Counted from the stretch's first letter, positions 40,212-50,434 are shown. The stretch: DNA of 64,000 nt from Eubacteriales bacterium (GCA_030524545.1 JAUNGM010000011.1:59446-123445), one strand, 5' to 3'. Made by a program: numbers and translations. The notes: generated from the sequence alone by a model not told the origin.

Positions 40212-41159
40212 TTAAAAATCTCCTGTTCTTCTCAAATTGGACTCAAACAGCCGGTTATACCCGAGCCATTCCTTCTTTCCTTTATCTGCGGCAAAAATTT
40301 CTGTCAGAGTTTCCATGCGGGCATCTGTGTTGTCCGCCAGGTTTAATGCTACCGCCTCTGCAAGGGCAGGTTTCTTTGGAGAGCCGTATTCCAGTTCTCC
40401 GTGATGAGCCAGAATGCAATGTACCAGCTGGTTCTCCAGATCTGTCGGAAAATCCGGGATTTCCCTGGCCAGATCGTGAATCATCTGCGCCCCGATGATG
40501 ATGTGCCCCAGAAGCTGTCCCTCATCCGTATAATCATTCATCGGGAAAGCGGAAAGTTCCCTGGTCTTGCCAACATCATGCAGCAGCGCTGCAGTGATCA
40601 GCAGGTCTCTCTTCAGCAACGGATAGGCACCTGCCATATAATCACAAAGCCTTGTAACGCTCAGTGTATGTTCCATAAGTCCCCCAATAAAGCCGTGATG
40701 CACGGTCTTAGCTGCTGAATGGCCTTCAAAGGATTTCAGAAATTCCTTATCTTCCACAAAAAGTTTCTTCAAAAGTGCAGATAAATACGGATTCTTTACA
40801 CTTCCGATCATAGCCAGAAGCTGGCTGTACATGTCATCTGTGCTGTTCTCGCTCACCGGAAGGTAATCAGCAGGATTGTACTCGCCCTCGGACGCCTTTC
40901 TGGCTCGCTTGACATTCAGCTGCATGGCCCCTGCAAAACTTGTAACATCTCCCATGACCTCTATGTAATCCAGTGCATCAAATTCATCTATTCCCAGTGA
41001 ATTCGGATCCCAGATCTTGCCGTCCAGGACACCGGTTTTGTCCTGAAGGATAATGCTGTCATAAGGTTTCCCGTTCTTCGTCACAGCAGACTGTCTCTGC
41101 TTGCATAAATAAATACCGTTAATTCTGTCCCCTTCGTGTAATTCGTTGATAAAACGCAT
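40212..41159 (-). CDS. yhaM: 3'-5' exoribonuclease YhaM family
   Basis: The 315-residue protein has an N-terminal OB-fold (residues 10-90; DGKIWDPNS, YIEVMGDVTSFAG) and a C-terminal HD domain with HGFIGGLMEHTLSV, LLHDVGKTREL (His194-Asp195) and ILAHHGELEYGSPK. The family degrades RNA from the 3' end. It lies 5 bases before the rlmCD gene and 15 bases after the HtrA-like gene. Confidence 0.88.
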   Translation of the reverse strand: MRFINELHEGDRINGIYLCKQRQSAVTKNGKPYDSIILQDKTGVLDGKIWDPNSLGIDEFDALDYIEVMGDVTSFAGAMQLNVKRARKASEGEYNPADYLPVSENSTDDMYSQLLAMIGSVKNPYLSALLKKLFVEDKEFLKSFEGHSAAKTVHHGFIGGLMEHTLSVTRLCDYMAGAYPLLKRDLLITAALLHDVGKTRELSAFPMNDYTDEGQLLGHIIIGAQMIHDLAREIPDFPTDLENQLVHCILAHHGELEYGSPKKPALAEAVALNLADNTDARMETLTEIFAADKGKKEWLGYNRLFESNLRRTGDF

Positions 41160-41174
41160 GTTGGTTCTGCCTTT

Positions 41175-42527
41175 CTATTTCTCTTCTATTGTCAAATCAT
41201 ATCCAATCTCTGCAAATTTGCCGTCTGCTCCCCGTCTGCAGACAGTAATCTTTGCCCTCGTGCCGACTGTCAGCTTTTGCAGCTCGGTCATGTAGGACTG
41301 CATATCTGTTATCTCTTTTTCATTCAGTCCCGTAATAATATCTCCGCTCTGAACACCGGCAACCATCGCCGGGGAATCGGTCTCCACACTGTTTACATAA
41401 ATTCCCTGAGGAATTTCCATATTCACTGCCTGAGCACTGGATATACTGGAACCGCGGATGCCGAGATAACGCAGCGGCTCTCCATTGGAAAGACTTTCAA
41501 TCAATGGGCGGAGCTGTGCAATGGAAACTGCTTTCAGGATGTTTTCATCCGACTGGGTGCGGACAATGATCCCAACCACTTCGCCTTCCATATTCAGCAG
41601 CACTCCGCTGCTGCCGGTACTGCCCATAATATTCGTACCCAGCAGCGAATATTCACAATCTGCAGCCGTTATTTTTCCTGATACGGATGTAATGAGCCCG
41701 TAGATCACTGATCCGAAATCACCTGACGGACTTCCGATCGCAACAACAGGCTTCTCATTATTCAGGCTGTAGGAATCGCTTAAGGATGCCACATAAATCT
41801 CATCCAGATTTTCTTTTGTCAAAAGGGTCATCGGGACACGCACTACTGCCATCCCTGTCCTTGGATCTGACTTGCAGAGAACTCCGTCGGCCGCCGCTCC
41901 ATTACAAAAAGTCACGCGAATGATCTCCGCATCTTCCAGCTTTTTATAGTTAGTTAAGATATATAAATCTGTTTCATTATTTAAAAATACTACCCCTTCC
42001 TCGTCACCGTACGTAAGAAAAGAATCGTCCAGAAGATCCGAATCATCGCTGAGTCCGGATACTCTGACCATAGCTTTCATAGGTTTTTCGGCAATCCGAA
42101 GGGCATCCTGGTAAACGGATTCATAAATCTCCATCGGAGCTGCTGTAACTGATACGGTTTCCTGTTCCTGCAGGTCATTGAATTCTGTCTCTGTTTCTTC
42201 CGCCGCACTATTCTGATCCTCTCCTGCTGACGTTGGTTCTGCCGCAGGTGTCACGGGCTCTGTCGCTCCTATACTAACCGGGCCTGGTTTGGCACCGGAA
42301 AGGGAGATGTCCTCTTTTTCGATAAATTTGTCTGACGCTATCGAGTATACCAGTGTGAAGGCCCCTGCAGCGCTGCACCCGAAAAGCACGCCGCACACAG
42401 TGACGGCTAATACCCTTTTTAAATAAAACCTGACGTCAAGAGGTTTTCTTTTAATCGTCTCCTTCATGAATAAATAATTTTCCGGTTTTTGTTCACTTTC
42501 TTTTCTGTGAGGTTCTTTTTCTGCCAT
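41175..42527 (-). CDS. Degenerate HtrA-like (S1C) protein with PDZ domain
   Basis: The 450-residue protein has a cytoplasmic N-terminus, one membrane segment (residues 38-62), a low-complexity linker (75-130), a trypsin-like domain (150-345) and a PDZ domain (350-445; GIYVNSVETDSPAMVAGVQSGD). The triad is broken: the His position in LTNYKKL is Lys195, the Asp position in DPRTGMAVV is Gly225, and only the Ser in TGSSGVLL (Ser307) remains. It is probably a surface-anchored pseudoprotease that binds peptides. It is first in the operon with yhaM and rlmCD. Confidence 0.75.
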   Translation of the reverse strand: MAEKEPHRKESEQKPENYLFMKETIKRKPLDVRFYLKRVLAVTVCGVLFGCSAAGAFTLVYSIASDKFIEKEDISLSGAKPGPVSIGATEPVTPAAEPTSAGEDQNSAAEETETEFNDLQEQETVSVTAAPMEIYESVYQDALRIAEKPMKAMVRVSGLSDDSDLLDDSFLTYGDEEGVVFLNNETDLYILTNYKKLEDAEIIRVTFCNGAAADGVLCKSDPRTGMAVVRVPMTLLTKENLDEIYVASLSDSYSLNNEKPVVAIGSPSGDFGSVIYGLITSVSGKITAADCEYSLLGTNIMGSTGSSGVLLNMEGEVVGIIVRTQSDENILKAVSIAQLRPLIESLSNGEPLRYLGIRGSSISSAQAVNMEIPQGIYVNSVETDSPAMVAGVQSGDIITGLNEKEITDMQSYMTELQKLTVGTRAKITVCRRGADGKFAEIGYDLTIEEK

Positions 42528-42840
42528 AAATCTATCTCCCAGTAAAACTGATAATCTGGAATCTAGTTTAACAAAAAGATATGTACTTTCTATGAATGAA
42601 TCTTATACTTTCCCTTATATTTTCCTATTTTCAAACTTCTGCGGTTTTGAGCAGAAAGTGTACATTCATCCTTTATTCCGCTAAAACAGGAAAGCTGGTC
42701 ACTACATATCAGTAACGAAAGCTGCCGTGTTTTCCCTTCCGGATGAATTTTTCCTTTTCAATATACCGCAAATCATGTAAAATGGATAGTAGTAAATAAA
42801 AAAAGATAGTTAAAATTTCACTTACAACTTAGGAGACATC
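42528..42840 (+). promoter_or_regulatory. Divergent promoter region of mutS2
   Basis: This 313-base gap has a probable mutS2 promoter: TTTTCA (42755-42760), 17 bases, TAAAAT (42778-42783). No other gene is seen in the gap. The promoter for the leftward HtrA-like operon must also lie here but is not obvious. Confidence 0.45.
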
Positions 42841-45219
42841 ATGAACCAAAAAGCATTAAACGCACTGGAATATTATAAGATCATCAATCACCTGGCTGAC
42901 AAAGCATCCTCACCTATGGGCAAGGAGCTTTGCCGAAGGCTGGTTCCATATACCGACATTGAACAGATCCGCCTGATGCAGACCCAGACAAAGGATGCCT
43001 TAAGCCGCCTTTTTCAAAAAGGAACGCTTTCCTTTGGAAGTGTCCGGGATGTCCGGGGTTCTTTAAAGCGCCTGGAGATCGGCAGCTCCCTCGGTATTCC
43101 GGAGATTCTTTCTATCTGCGGTCTTCTGGAAAATGTTAATCGGGTGAAGGCCTATTCACGCAGCGACAGAAGCGATGCCCTGCCGGATTCCCTGGACGGG
43201 ATGTTTGAAGTTCTGGAACCGCTTACTCCGCTTACGGCAGAAATCCGCCGCTGCATCCTTTCCGAAGACGAGATCAGCGATGATGCAAGCCCGGCTCTCC
43301 GACAAATCCGCAGGAACATGAAACTGGTAAACGACCGTATCCACACCCAGCTTGCAGGACTGGTAAACGGAAGTGCCCGCACCTATCTGCAGGACTCCGT
43401 GATCACCATGCGGAACGGACGCTACTGTATCCCTGTGAAAGCAGAATATAAGGGCCAGGTGCCCGGCATGATCCATGACCAGTCCTCTACAGGCTCCACG
43501 CTTTTCATCGAACCAATGGCCATCGTGAAGCTCAATAATGACATGCGGGAGCTTGAGCTTCAGGAGCAAAAAGAAATCGAAGTCATCCTGGCCTCTTTAA
43601 GCGAGCAGATTGCCCTGGACCGGGAAGCCATTTCCCTGGATCTGGAGACAATGGTAGAATTGGATTTCATTTTTGCCCGCGCTTCCCTTGCCATGGAAAT
43701 GAACGCCAGCGAACCAATCTTTAACGAGGAGGGTCGTGTGAAGCTGAGAAAAGCCCGCCATCCTCTCATTGATAAGAAAAAAGTCGTTCCCATTGATATC
43801 CGCCTTGGGGATGATTTCGACCTGCTTGTAGTCACAGGTCCCAATACCGGCGGCAAAACCGTTTCCCTGAAAACTGTGGGGCTGCTTACCCTGATGGGCC
43901 AGTCCGGGCTCCATATCCCGGCCTATGACCGTTCAGAGCTTGCGGTCTTCCATGAGGTTTATGCGGATATCGGGGATGAGCAGAGCATCGAACAATCGTT
44001 AAGCACCTTCTCTTCCCACATGACCAATGTGGTATCCTTTTTACGCAGGGCTGATGAGCGTTCTCTCGTACTGTTTGACGAGCTTGGAGCAGGTACGGAT
44101 CCCACAGAAGGTGCGGCCCTTGCCATTGCCATTCTCTCCACCCTGCACGAGCAGGGCATCAGGACTATGGCTACCACTCATTACAGCGAACTGAAGATTT
44201 ATGCCCTTTCTACCCGGGGTGTGGAGAATGCATGCTGTGAATTTGACGTGGAAACTCTGCGTCCTACTTACCGTCTGCTGATCGGCGTACCGGGCAAGAG
44301 TAACGCCTTTGCCATCTCCTCCAAGCTTGGGCTCCCTGATTACATCATCAACAAGGCGAAGGAACAGATCAGCGAGCAGGACGAATCTTTTGAGGACGTC
44401 CTTACCTCCCTGGAAAACAGCCGCGTTACCATCGAAAATGAGCGAAGGGAAGTCGAACGCTACAAAGAAGAGGTCAAAACATTAAAAGAACAGCTGGAAG
44501 CACAGCAGGAAAAAATGGATGAACGTAAAGAGCGCATCCTCCGCCAGGCAAATGAAGAAGCCCATGCCATCCTTCGTGAAACCAAGGAATATGCAGACCA
44601 GACCATGAAGCTTTTCCACAAATTCCAGAAGGATCACGTAGATACCGCCGCCGTGGAAAAAGAGCGGCAGAATCTCCGCCAGCGAATGTCCAAAGCAGAA
44701 AAAAATATCTCTCTGAAGCCGGATACCAAAAAGCCAAAGAAAGAGCTGAAGCCTGCGGATCTTCGTCTCGGAGAGTCAGTAAAAGTCCTCAGTATGAATC
44801 TCAAAGGGACTGTCAGCAGCCACCCTGATTCCAAAGGGTATCTTTTTGTACAGATGGGTATCATCCGTTCCAAAGTCCATATTTCTGACCTGGAACTGGC
44901 TGACGAACCTGTTATCAGCACCCCGGCCCTGCAGCGCACCGGCGCAGGCAAAATACGCATGTCCAAGTCCGCCGGCATCTCCACGGAGATCAACCTTCTC
45001 GGTAAAACCGTAGATGAGGCAGTAGCGGAGCTGGACAAATATCTGGATGACGCATATATTGCGCATCTGAAATCCGTCCGGATCGTCCATGGCAAAGGCA
45101 CCGGTGCCCTGCGCAAGGGTGTCCACAATTACCTGAGACGTCAGAAACATGTAGCCTCCTTCCGCCTCGGAGAGTTTGGCGAAGGCGACGCAGGCGTGAC
45201 GATTGTAGATTTTAAGTAA
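42841..45219 (+). CDS. mutS2: MutS2 DNA mismatch-repair-like / ribosome-rescue protein
   Basis: The 792-residue protein lacks the MutS mismatch-binding domain and has the MutS2 layout: core lever domain, ATPase with Walker A VTGPNTGGKTVSLKT (about residue 333), Walker B DELGAGTDPTEG, the coiled-coil insertion (520-640), and a C-terminal Smr nuclease domain (INLLGKTVDEA; RIVHGKGTGALRKGV). MutS2 suppresses recombination and, in Bacillus, splits collided ribosomes. AGGAG precedes the ATG. The response regulator starts 12 bases downstream. Confidence 0.95.
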   Translation: MNQKALNALEYYKIINHLADKASSPMGKELCRRLVPYTDIEQIRLMQTQTKDALSRLFQKGTLSFGSVRDVRGSLKRLEIGSSLGIPEILSICGLLENVNRVKAYSRSDRSDALPDSLDGMFEVLEPLTPLTAEIRRCILSEDEISDDASPALRQIRRNMKLVNDRIHTQLAGLVNGSARTYLQDSVITMRNGRYCIPVKAEYKGQVPGMIHDQSSTGSTLFIEPMAIVKLNNDMRELELQEQKEIEVILASLSEQIALDREAISLDLETMVELDFIFARASLAMEMNASEPIFNEEGRVKLRKARHPLIDKKKVVPIDIRLGDDFDLLVVTGPNTGGKTVSLKTVGLLTLMGQSGLHIPAYDRSELAVFHEVYADIGDEQSIEQSLSTFSSHMTNVVSFLRRADERSLVLFDELGAGTDPTEGAALAIAILSTLHEQGIRTMATTHYSELKIYALSTRGVENACCEFDVETLRPTYRLLIGVPGKSNAFAISSKLGLPDYIINKAKEQISEQDESFEDVLTSLENSRVTIENERREVERYKEEVKTLKEQLEAQQEKMDERKERILRQANEEAHAILRETKEYADQTMKLFHKFQKDHVDTAAVEKERQNLRQRMSKAEKNISLKPDTKKPKKELKPADLRLGESVKVLSMNLKGTVSSHPDSKGYLFVQMGIIRSKVHISDLELADEPVISTPALQRTGAGKIRMSKSAGISTEINLLGKTVDEAVAELDKYLDDAYIAHLKSVRIVHGKGTGALRKGVHNYLRRQKHVASFRLGEFGEGDAGVTIVDFK

Positions 45220-45231
45220 CAGGAGAAGAAT

Positions 45232-45933
45232 ATGATTGCAAAACAAAAAATATTAATCGTAGATGATGACAATAATATTGCAGAGCTGATTTCTCTCTAT
45301 CTCACCAAAGAATGCTTTGAGACAAAAATCGTCAATGACGGAGAACAGGCTCTGCGGGAATTTCAGATTTTCCAGCCCAACCTGATTCTTCTGGATCTGA
45401 TGCTTCCGGGGATTGACGGCTACCAGGTCTGCCGGGAAATCCGCCATACTTCGGAGGTTCCCATCATCATGCTTTCTGCTAAAGGGGAAACCTTCGACAA
45501 GGTTCTCGGACTGGAGCTTGGTGCAGATGATTACATCATCAAACCCTTTGATTCCAAGGAACTGGTGGCCCGGGTACGTGCTGTGCTCAGGCGATTCAAG
45601 GTAAAGCAGCCTGTAGCTGCCTCCAACGAAAAGAGCGTCAGCTATCCGGATCTGACCATTAACCTGACCAATTACTCTGTGACCTATATGGGACGTCAGG
45701 TGGATATGCCGCCTAAGGAACTGGAGCTTTTGTATTTCCTGGCCTCCTCTCCTAATCAGGTATTTACCAGAGAGCAGCTTTTGGATCATATCTGGGGATA
45801 TGAATATATTGGAGACACCAGGACCGTAGATGTACATATTAAGCGTCTCCGTGAAAAGATCAAGGACCATCCCCGCTGGAGTCTTGCTACCGTTTGGGGA
45901 ATCGGTTACAAATTCGAGGTGAAGCCTGAATGA
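45232..45933 (+). CDS. OmpR/PhoB-family response regulator
   Basis: The 233-residue protein has a receiver domain with acidic pocket VDDDNN, phosphoacceptor Asp55 in LILLDLMLPG, and Lys in YIIKPFDSKEL. A winged-helix effector domain follows (PKELELLYFLASSPNQVF, TRTVDVHIKRLREKI). Its end overlaps the kinase gene as ATGA. The regulon is not evident from context. Confidence 0.93.
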   Translation: MIAKQKILIVDDDNNIAELISLYLTKECFETKIVNDGEQALREFQIFQPNLILLDLMLPGIDGYQVCREIRHTSEVPIIMLSAKGETFDKVLGLELGADDYIIKPFDSKELVARVRAVLRRFKVKQPVAASNEKSVSYPDLTINLTNYSVTYMGRQVDMPPKELELLYFLASSPNQVFTREQLLDHIWGYEYIGDTRTVDVHIKRLREKIKDHPRWSLATVWGIGYKFEVKPE

Positions 45934-47339
45934 AAAAAGTCCTGTACCGGCGATTCCTGCTGGTTTATCTTTTGACAGGTATTGCAGGATTATTGCTTGC
46001 CACAACCGCCGGCTCCTACATGATAGAGTGCCGTCTGGAAAAAGCCGTCAGCGAAGATCTCTATCGGGAAGCCCACCGGATTGCTTCCGACGATAATATC
46101 CGGCACAATATTTCTTCCGCAAACCTGGATCTTGTGCGGGAAAATCTCTCCGTAGCCGCAGAATATCAGAATTCCATCATCTGGATTCTCAATAACAGCG
46201 GAGAAATCGTATTGAGCACCAGAAAGGACATTTCTCCTGATGAACCGATTGACCTCAGTACCTTTGACCCCACCCTCTGGGGCGGAAACTATTATCAGAT
46301 CGGAGATTTTTACGGATATTTTTCTGAGACACGCCTGAGTGTCATTGCACCGATCACAGAAAATATGAACACCAAGGGTTACGTCTGCATTCACTATCTC
46401 ATGAGCGATCTTTATCAGGACAGAAGCAGTCTTCTGGGAGTCCTTCTGCTCCTGCTTGGTATTTTTTATCTGCTGTCAGGGCTGCTGGTCGTATTCTATC
46501 ATTTTTCTGTCCAACGCCCTCTTCAGCATATTATCAAGGGAGCCAGGGAGTATGCCGGCGGAAATCTTTCCTATCGGATTCCCCTGAAGTCTGATGACGA
46601 GATCGGCTACCTGGCCAATACGCTGAACTATATGACAGACAAGCTGAATAAGACCGGGGAATACCAGCGGAAATTTATTTCCAATGTCTCCCACGACTTT
46701 CGCTCTCCCCTGACTTCCATCAAGGGATATGTGAACGCCATGCTGGACGGTACCATTCCTCCTGAAATGCAGGAAAAATATCTGAAAATCATTGCTTATG
46801 AAGCCGGAAGGCTGGAAAAGCTCACCAATAGTCTTCTGACCTTGAATGATCTGGATATTAAGAAACGCATGATGCATATCCGGAAGTTTGATATCAATGA
46901 AGTAGTGAAGACCACAGCCGCAACGTTTGAAGGAATCTGTACAGAACGCAAGATTCTTCTGGAACTTGTCCTTTCCGGCAAAGAGCTTTATACCAAAGCA
47001 GATATGGAACAGATTCAGCAGGTACTGTATAATTTACTGGATAATGCTATCAAATTCAGCTACGACGGCTCTTCCATCATTATTGAAACCACAGAGAAAA
47101 ACGACAAGATTTTTGTCTCTGTAAAAGACCGCGGTGAAGGGATTCCCAAAGCATGCCTTTCCAAGATCTGGGACCGTTTCTACAAGAGCGATGCCTCCCG
47201 CGGAAAAGACCGCAAGGGAACAGGACTTGGCCTGTCCATTGTTCAGGAGATCATCCATGCACATAACCAGAATATCAATGTGATCAGCACAGAGGGCGTG
47301 GGTACGGAATTTATTTTCACTCTGGATAAAGTACGATGA
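45930..47339 (+). CDS. Sensor histidine kinase
   Basis: The 469-residue kinase has two membrane segments (about residues 8-28 and 170-192) flanking an extracellular sensor of 140 residues, a HAMP domain, the H-box NVSHDFRSPLTSIKGY (His near 254), N-box NLLDNAIKFS, and G-boxes DRGEGIPK and GTGLGLSIV. It phosphorylates the adjacent response regulator. The signal is unknown. Confidence 0.93.
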   Translation: MKKVLYRRFLLVYLLTGIAGLLLATTAGSYMIECRLEKAVSEDLYREAHRIASDDNIRHNISSANLDLVRENLSVAAEYQNSIIWILNNSGEIVLSTRKDISPDEPIDLSTFDPTLWGGNYYQIGDFYGYFSETRLSVIAPITENMNTKGYVCIHYLMSDLYQDRSSLLGVLLLLLGIFYLLSGLLVVFYHFSVQRPLQHIIKGAREYAGGNLSYRIPLKSDDEIGYLANTLNYMTDKLNKTGEYQRKFISNVSHDFRSPLTSIKGYVNAMLDGTIPPEMQEKYLKIIAYEAGRLEKLTNSLLTLNDLDIKKRMMHIRKFDINEVVKTTAATFEGICTERKILLELVLSGKELYTKADMEQIQQVLYNLLDNAIKFSYDGSSIIIETTEKNDKIFVSVKDRGEGIPKACLSKIWDRFYKSDASRGKDRKGTGLGLSIVQEIIHAHNQNINVISTEGVGTEFIFTLDKVR

Positions 47340-47370
47340 CTTTTATAGTTCTATGATTTTTATAATCAAA

Positions 47371-47415
47371 CCCCGGCGGCAGTTCGTCTAACGAATCTGT
47401 CAGCCGGGGCTTTTC
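47371..47415 (+). terminator. Terminator of the mutS2/two-component transcript
   Basis: CCCCGGC (47371-47377) pairs with GCCGGGG (47403-47409), with inner CAG/CTG and CGT/ACG pairs, and is followed by CTTTTCTT. It faces the convergent adenine deaminase gene and may work for both. Confidence 0.75.
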
Positions 47416-47467
47416 TTCCATCTGATATTTCAAATACCGCTTTGGCAGTCTCTGTCATTTACGAAAT

Positions 47468-49201
47468 CTATCGAATGTCTGCAAATGGATTGTCCAGCAG
47501 ACGATCCTCTGCAACCAGATAAATCCCTCTCGGGGTGATACGGATTTCCGGAATCACCGGCAAAGCCATGAAAGACAGAGTGATAAATGGATCAAAACCT
47601 TCCGGGATTCCCATCGAATAGGCTTTTGGAATCATACGGGCCAGTTTTGCATTGACTTCTTCGTATCCGGCATCACTCATCAGCCCCATCACAGGCAGGG
47701 GAAGAGTGTCGTAAATGCTTCCGTTTTCCACCAGAGTGTATCCGCCCTGTGTACGAATCAGTTCCCGTACTGCAAGTACCATATCCCGGTCATTGTCTCC
47801 TACAACAATAATATTGTGGGAATCGTGCGAAACGCTGGAAGCAATGGCTCCGCCGGTAAGACCGAAGCCTTTTACGATTCCAGCACCTGTTCTGCCTGTA
47901 TATTTATGGCGTTCAATGACAGCGATTTTTCCATAAGTACCATCCGGGGCAAAGTATCTTTTACTGCCCGCCTGTATCCAGGGTACTTCCTCATGTATGG
48001 CTTTTGTCGTAATCTGTCCCTCTTCCATCAGAATCACGTGTGCCTTTCCCGGACGTGCCTCAAGTTTCAGGGAATCTTCCCGAAACTTGAGAAGATGTAC
48101 GGTGTTTTTCAGATACGGAGCACAGGGCTTGATTTCCACTTTTTCATCTCGTTTTATCAGAGTGCCTTTATAATACACTTCCGTTACATTCAGTTCTTTC
48201 AGATTATCAAAAACAACAAAATCCGCCTGATAGCCCGGTGCAATGGCCCCCAGATTCTTCAATCCGTAGCAGCGTGCCGCCTGGATTGTCGCCATCTTAA
48301 GAGCCTTTTCCACCGGAAGGCCAAGCTCTACTGCCTTTTTCACATTGTAGTTGATATGTCCGTCTTTTCGTATTTCTTCGATATGCTTGTCATCCGTACA
48401 GAAACAGAATCCTGAGGTATCTCCATCGTGCTCCACAATTCCCCTGACAATGGCCTCAAGATTTCGTGCGGCACTTCCCTCACGAATCAGAACCTGCATT
48501 CCGTTCCTGCACTCAGCCATGGCATACTCGTAATCTACACATTCATGGTCAGTGGAAATCCCTGCCATCGCATAAGCAGCCAGTTCTCCCGGAGCCAGGA
48601 ACGGTGCATGGCCATCCTTTATTTTATTTTTGAACAGGTTTAATTTCTCATGCATAGAAACATTTCCATTGATCACCGCAGCAGCATCCATCACTTCCCC
48701 AAGTCCCAAAATCCTTGGATTGTCCAGATATGCCTTCATTTTTCCTGCAGTCAGTGTACATCCGTTATCATCCACATGAGTGGCAGGCACACAGGAGGGC
48801 ATCATGACAAATACATTTGCAGGAACCTCTTCTGTCTGATCCAGAATATAGTCAATTCCGTCCGTCCCGGACACATTCGCAGATTCATGGGGATCCACTA
48901 TAAAAGTCGTTGTTCCGCACTGAGCCGCCTGGCGAATCAATTCTCCCGGTGTGACCAGGGTGGATTCCAGATGGAGGTGACTGTCGATCAGTCCCGGACA
49001 GAGGTATTTTCCTTTCAGATTGATTTCCTGTTCCCCTTCATATTGCCCGATTCCCAGAACCATACCGTCAGCAACAGCCACATCCCCCTGAATAAATTCT
49101 CCTGTATGTGCAGAGAACACATGCGCGTTTTTAAATACCAGTTCTGCTTTTTTCAGTCCTCGTGACATTTCCGAGTGAATACGATATTTTTCCAGCTGCA
49201 T
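47468..49201 (-). CDS. ade: Adenine deaminase
   Basis: The 577-residue amidohydrolase has the metal-binding DSHLHLES (about residue 75), FIVDPHESANVSG, a Glu-rich GLGEVMD segment, FCTDDKH (catalytic Asp) and the C-terminal domain ending DNPFADIR, typical of Ade. It deaminates adenine to hypoxanthine in purine salvage. AGGAGG precedes the ATG. It shares no operon signals with trmL, 88 bases upstream; no purine riboswitch was seen there. Confidence 0.93.
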   Translation of the reverse strand: MQLEKYRIHSEMSRGLKKAELVFKNAHVFSAHTGEFIQGDVAVADGMVLGIGQYEGEQEINLKGKYLCPGLIDSHLHLESTLVTPGELIRQAAQCGTTTFIVDPHESANVSGTDGIDYILDQTEEVPANVFVMMPSCVPATHVDDNGCTLTAGKMKAYLDNPRILGLGEVMDAAAVINGNVSMHEKLNLFKNKIKDGHAPFLAPGELAAYAMAGISTDHECVDYEYAMAECRNGMQVLIREGSAARNLEAIVRGIVEHDGDTSGFCFCTDDKHIEEIRKDGHINYNVKKAVELGLPVEKALKMATIQAARCYGLKNLGAIAPGYQADFVVFDNLKELNVTEVYYKGTLIKRDEKVEIKPCAPYLKNTVHLLKFREDSLKLEARPGKAHVILMEEGQITTKAIHEEVPWIQAGSKRYFAPDGTYGKIAVIERHKYTGRTGAGIVKGFGLTGGAIASSVSHDSHNIIVVGDNDRDMVLAVRELIRTQGGYTLVENGSIYDTLPLPVMGLMSDAGYEEVNAKLARMIPKAYSMGIPEGFDPFITLSFMALPVIPEIRITPRGIYLVAEDRLLDNPFADIR

Positions 49202-49289
49202 AGCACGCCTCCTTTTTTCTGATATTTTATATCATTCTGCCTTGGATCCTGCTGAACATGCAAAAGCTATTGTCCGCAAATATTCTCTT

Positions 49290-49790
49290 TTATTTCCAAT
49301 CGTACTTCGTCAGATGGCCTTCCAGACGCATGTGGTCGAAATTGTGCTGGCGAAGGGCCTCATAGAGAACGATTGCTACGGAATTACTTAGATTCAGCGA
49401 GCGGATATCCCCGATCATCGGGATTCGGATACATGTGGCCTGGTTCTTCAGAAGGATTTCCTCCGGAATACCTGCGCTTTCCTTGCCAAACATGATAAAG
49501 CAGTCGTCCTCGAATTGTACATCTGTGTAAGTTTGGGGAGCCTTGGTTGTTGCATAGTAGATTTTGGCTCCGGGATTTTTGTTCAGAAAGTCCTCGTAGT
49601 TCAGGTAATCTGTGACGTCCAGATCTTTCCAATAGTCCATTCCTGCACGCTTGATGGCTTTTTCGTTAAGCTTAAAGCCCAGCGGCTCGATGAGGTGCAG
49701 CTTTGTTCCTGTTGCTACACAGGTTCTGCCGATATTTCCCGTATTTGCCGGGATTTCCGGCTCATGTAAAACAATATTTAATCTTGCCAT
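49290..49790 (-). CDS. trmL: tRNA (cytidine/uridine-34 2'-O)-methyltransferase TrmL
   Basis: The 166-residue SPOUT enzyme has LNIVLHEPEIPANTGNIGR at the N-terminus, IMFGKESAGIPEEIL and a knot-forming C-terminus IPMIGDIRSLNLSNSVAIV. It 2'-O-methylates the wobble nucleotide of tRNA-Leu isoacceptors. Its start overlaps the upstream AIR-synthase-like gene by 13 bases. Confidence 0.93.
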   Translation of the reverse strand: MARLNIVLHEPEIPANTGNIGRTCVATGTKLHLIEPLGFKLNEKAIKRAGMDYWKDLDVTDYLNYEDFLNKNPGAKIYYATTKAPQTYTDVQFEDDCFIMFGKESAGIPEEILLKNQATCIRIPMIGDIRSLNLSNSVAIVLYEALRQHNFDHMRLEGHLTKYDWK

Positions 49791-50434
49791 TTTCCTTCCA
49801 ACTCCTTATTTGCTGCGGCTGCATTCAGATTTGGCTGATACCAGTTTCTTTTGTAGATTTCATCCCTGGCCGGACGATCCAGATATCTGGCATTTTCCCC
49901 GCTGTACAGCAGACGGTCATTGCCTCTGTTGGTCTGTCCGATCACAGCGGCAGGCAGGCCCATCCTGCGGTATTCCTGCACCAGGCTTTCTCCGCTTGGG
50001 ATGCCAATAAGAAGGGCTCCTTCTGACAGCAGGTAATAAGGATTCAGGTCAAAGTGTTCGCACACTTCTATCGTTTCCTGACGGATGGGAATCCGGCGCA
50101 GATTCGCCCAAAGTCCCACCTGTGAGGCCTCTGCCATCTTCCAGAGGGCGCTTAAAATCCCCCCTTCTCCCACAGAGTAAAGAGCACCGGCCCCTGCTTC
50201 TTCTGCCATATGGCTGCAGGTTTTTCCGCAAATGCCATAGTCCTTTCCCAGATTCAGGCAGTTCCATAAGAATCCCTCGGAAAAATACTTCCGAAGCTCC
50301 TCATATTCCTTCTGTGCCAACAGAACTGTTCCTCTGAGGGCAACGGCCCCCACTACCACAAGTTCATCTCCGGGAGACAGCAGGCCGGTAATCTCCGCCT
50401 GCAGCGCCTCCATTGCTTCTTTTCCCAGCTTCAT
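49778..50434 (-). CDS. AIR synthase-related / HypE-like domain protein
   Basis: The 218-residue protein begins KLGKEAMEALQAEITGLL and resembles the C-terminal half of AIR synthase/HypE proteins, with SVGEGGILSALWKMAEAS and FDLNPYYLLSEGALLIGIP, the PurM C-terminal pattern. The N-terminal ATP-binding half is missing, so it is probably not a full PurM. Its substrate is unknown; it is a conserved small protein next to trmL in clostridia. Confidence 0.7.
   Translation of the reverse strand: MKLGKEAMEALQAEITGLLSPGDELVVVGAVALRGTVLLAQKEYEELRKYFSEGFLWNCLNLGKDYGICGKTCSHMAEEAGAGALYSVGEGGILSALWKMAEASQVGLWANLRRIPIRQETIEVCEHFDLNPYYLLSEGALLIGIPSGESLVQEYRRMGLPAAVIGQTNRGNDRLLYSGENARYLDRPARDEIYKRNWYQPNLNAAAANKELEGKWQD

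Noticed and set aside
49202-49289. Purine riboswitch before adenine deaminase
   Set aside because: The gap is 88 bases and lacks the three-way-junction pattern.
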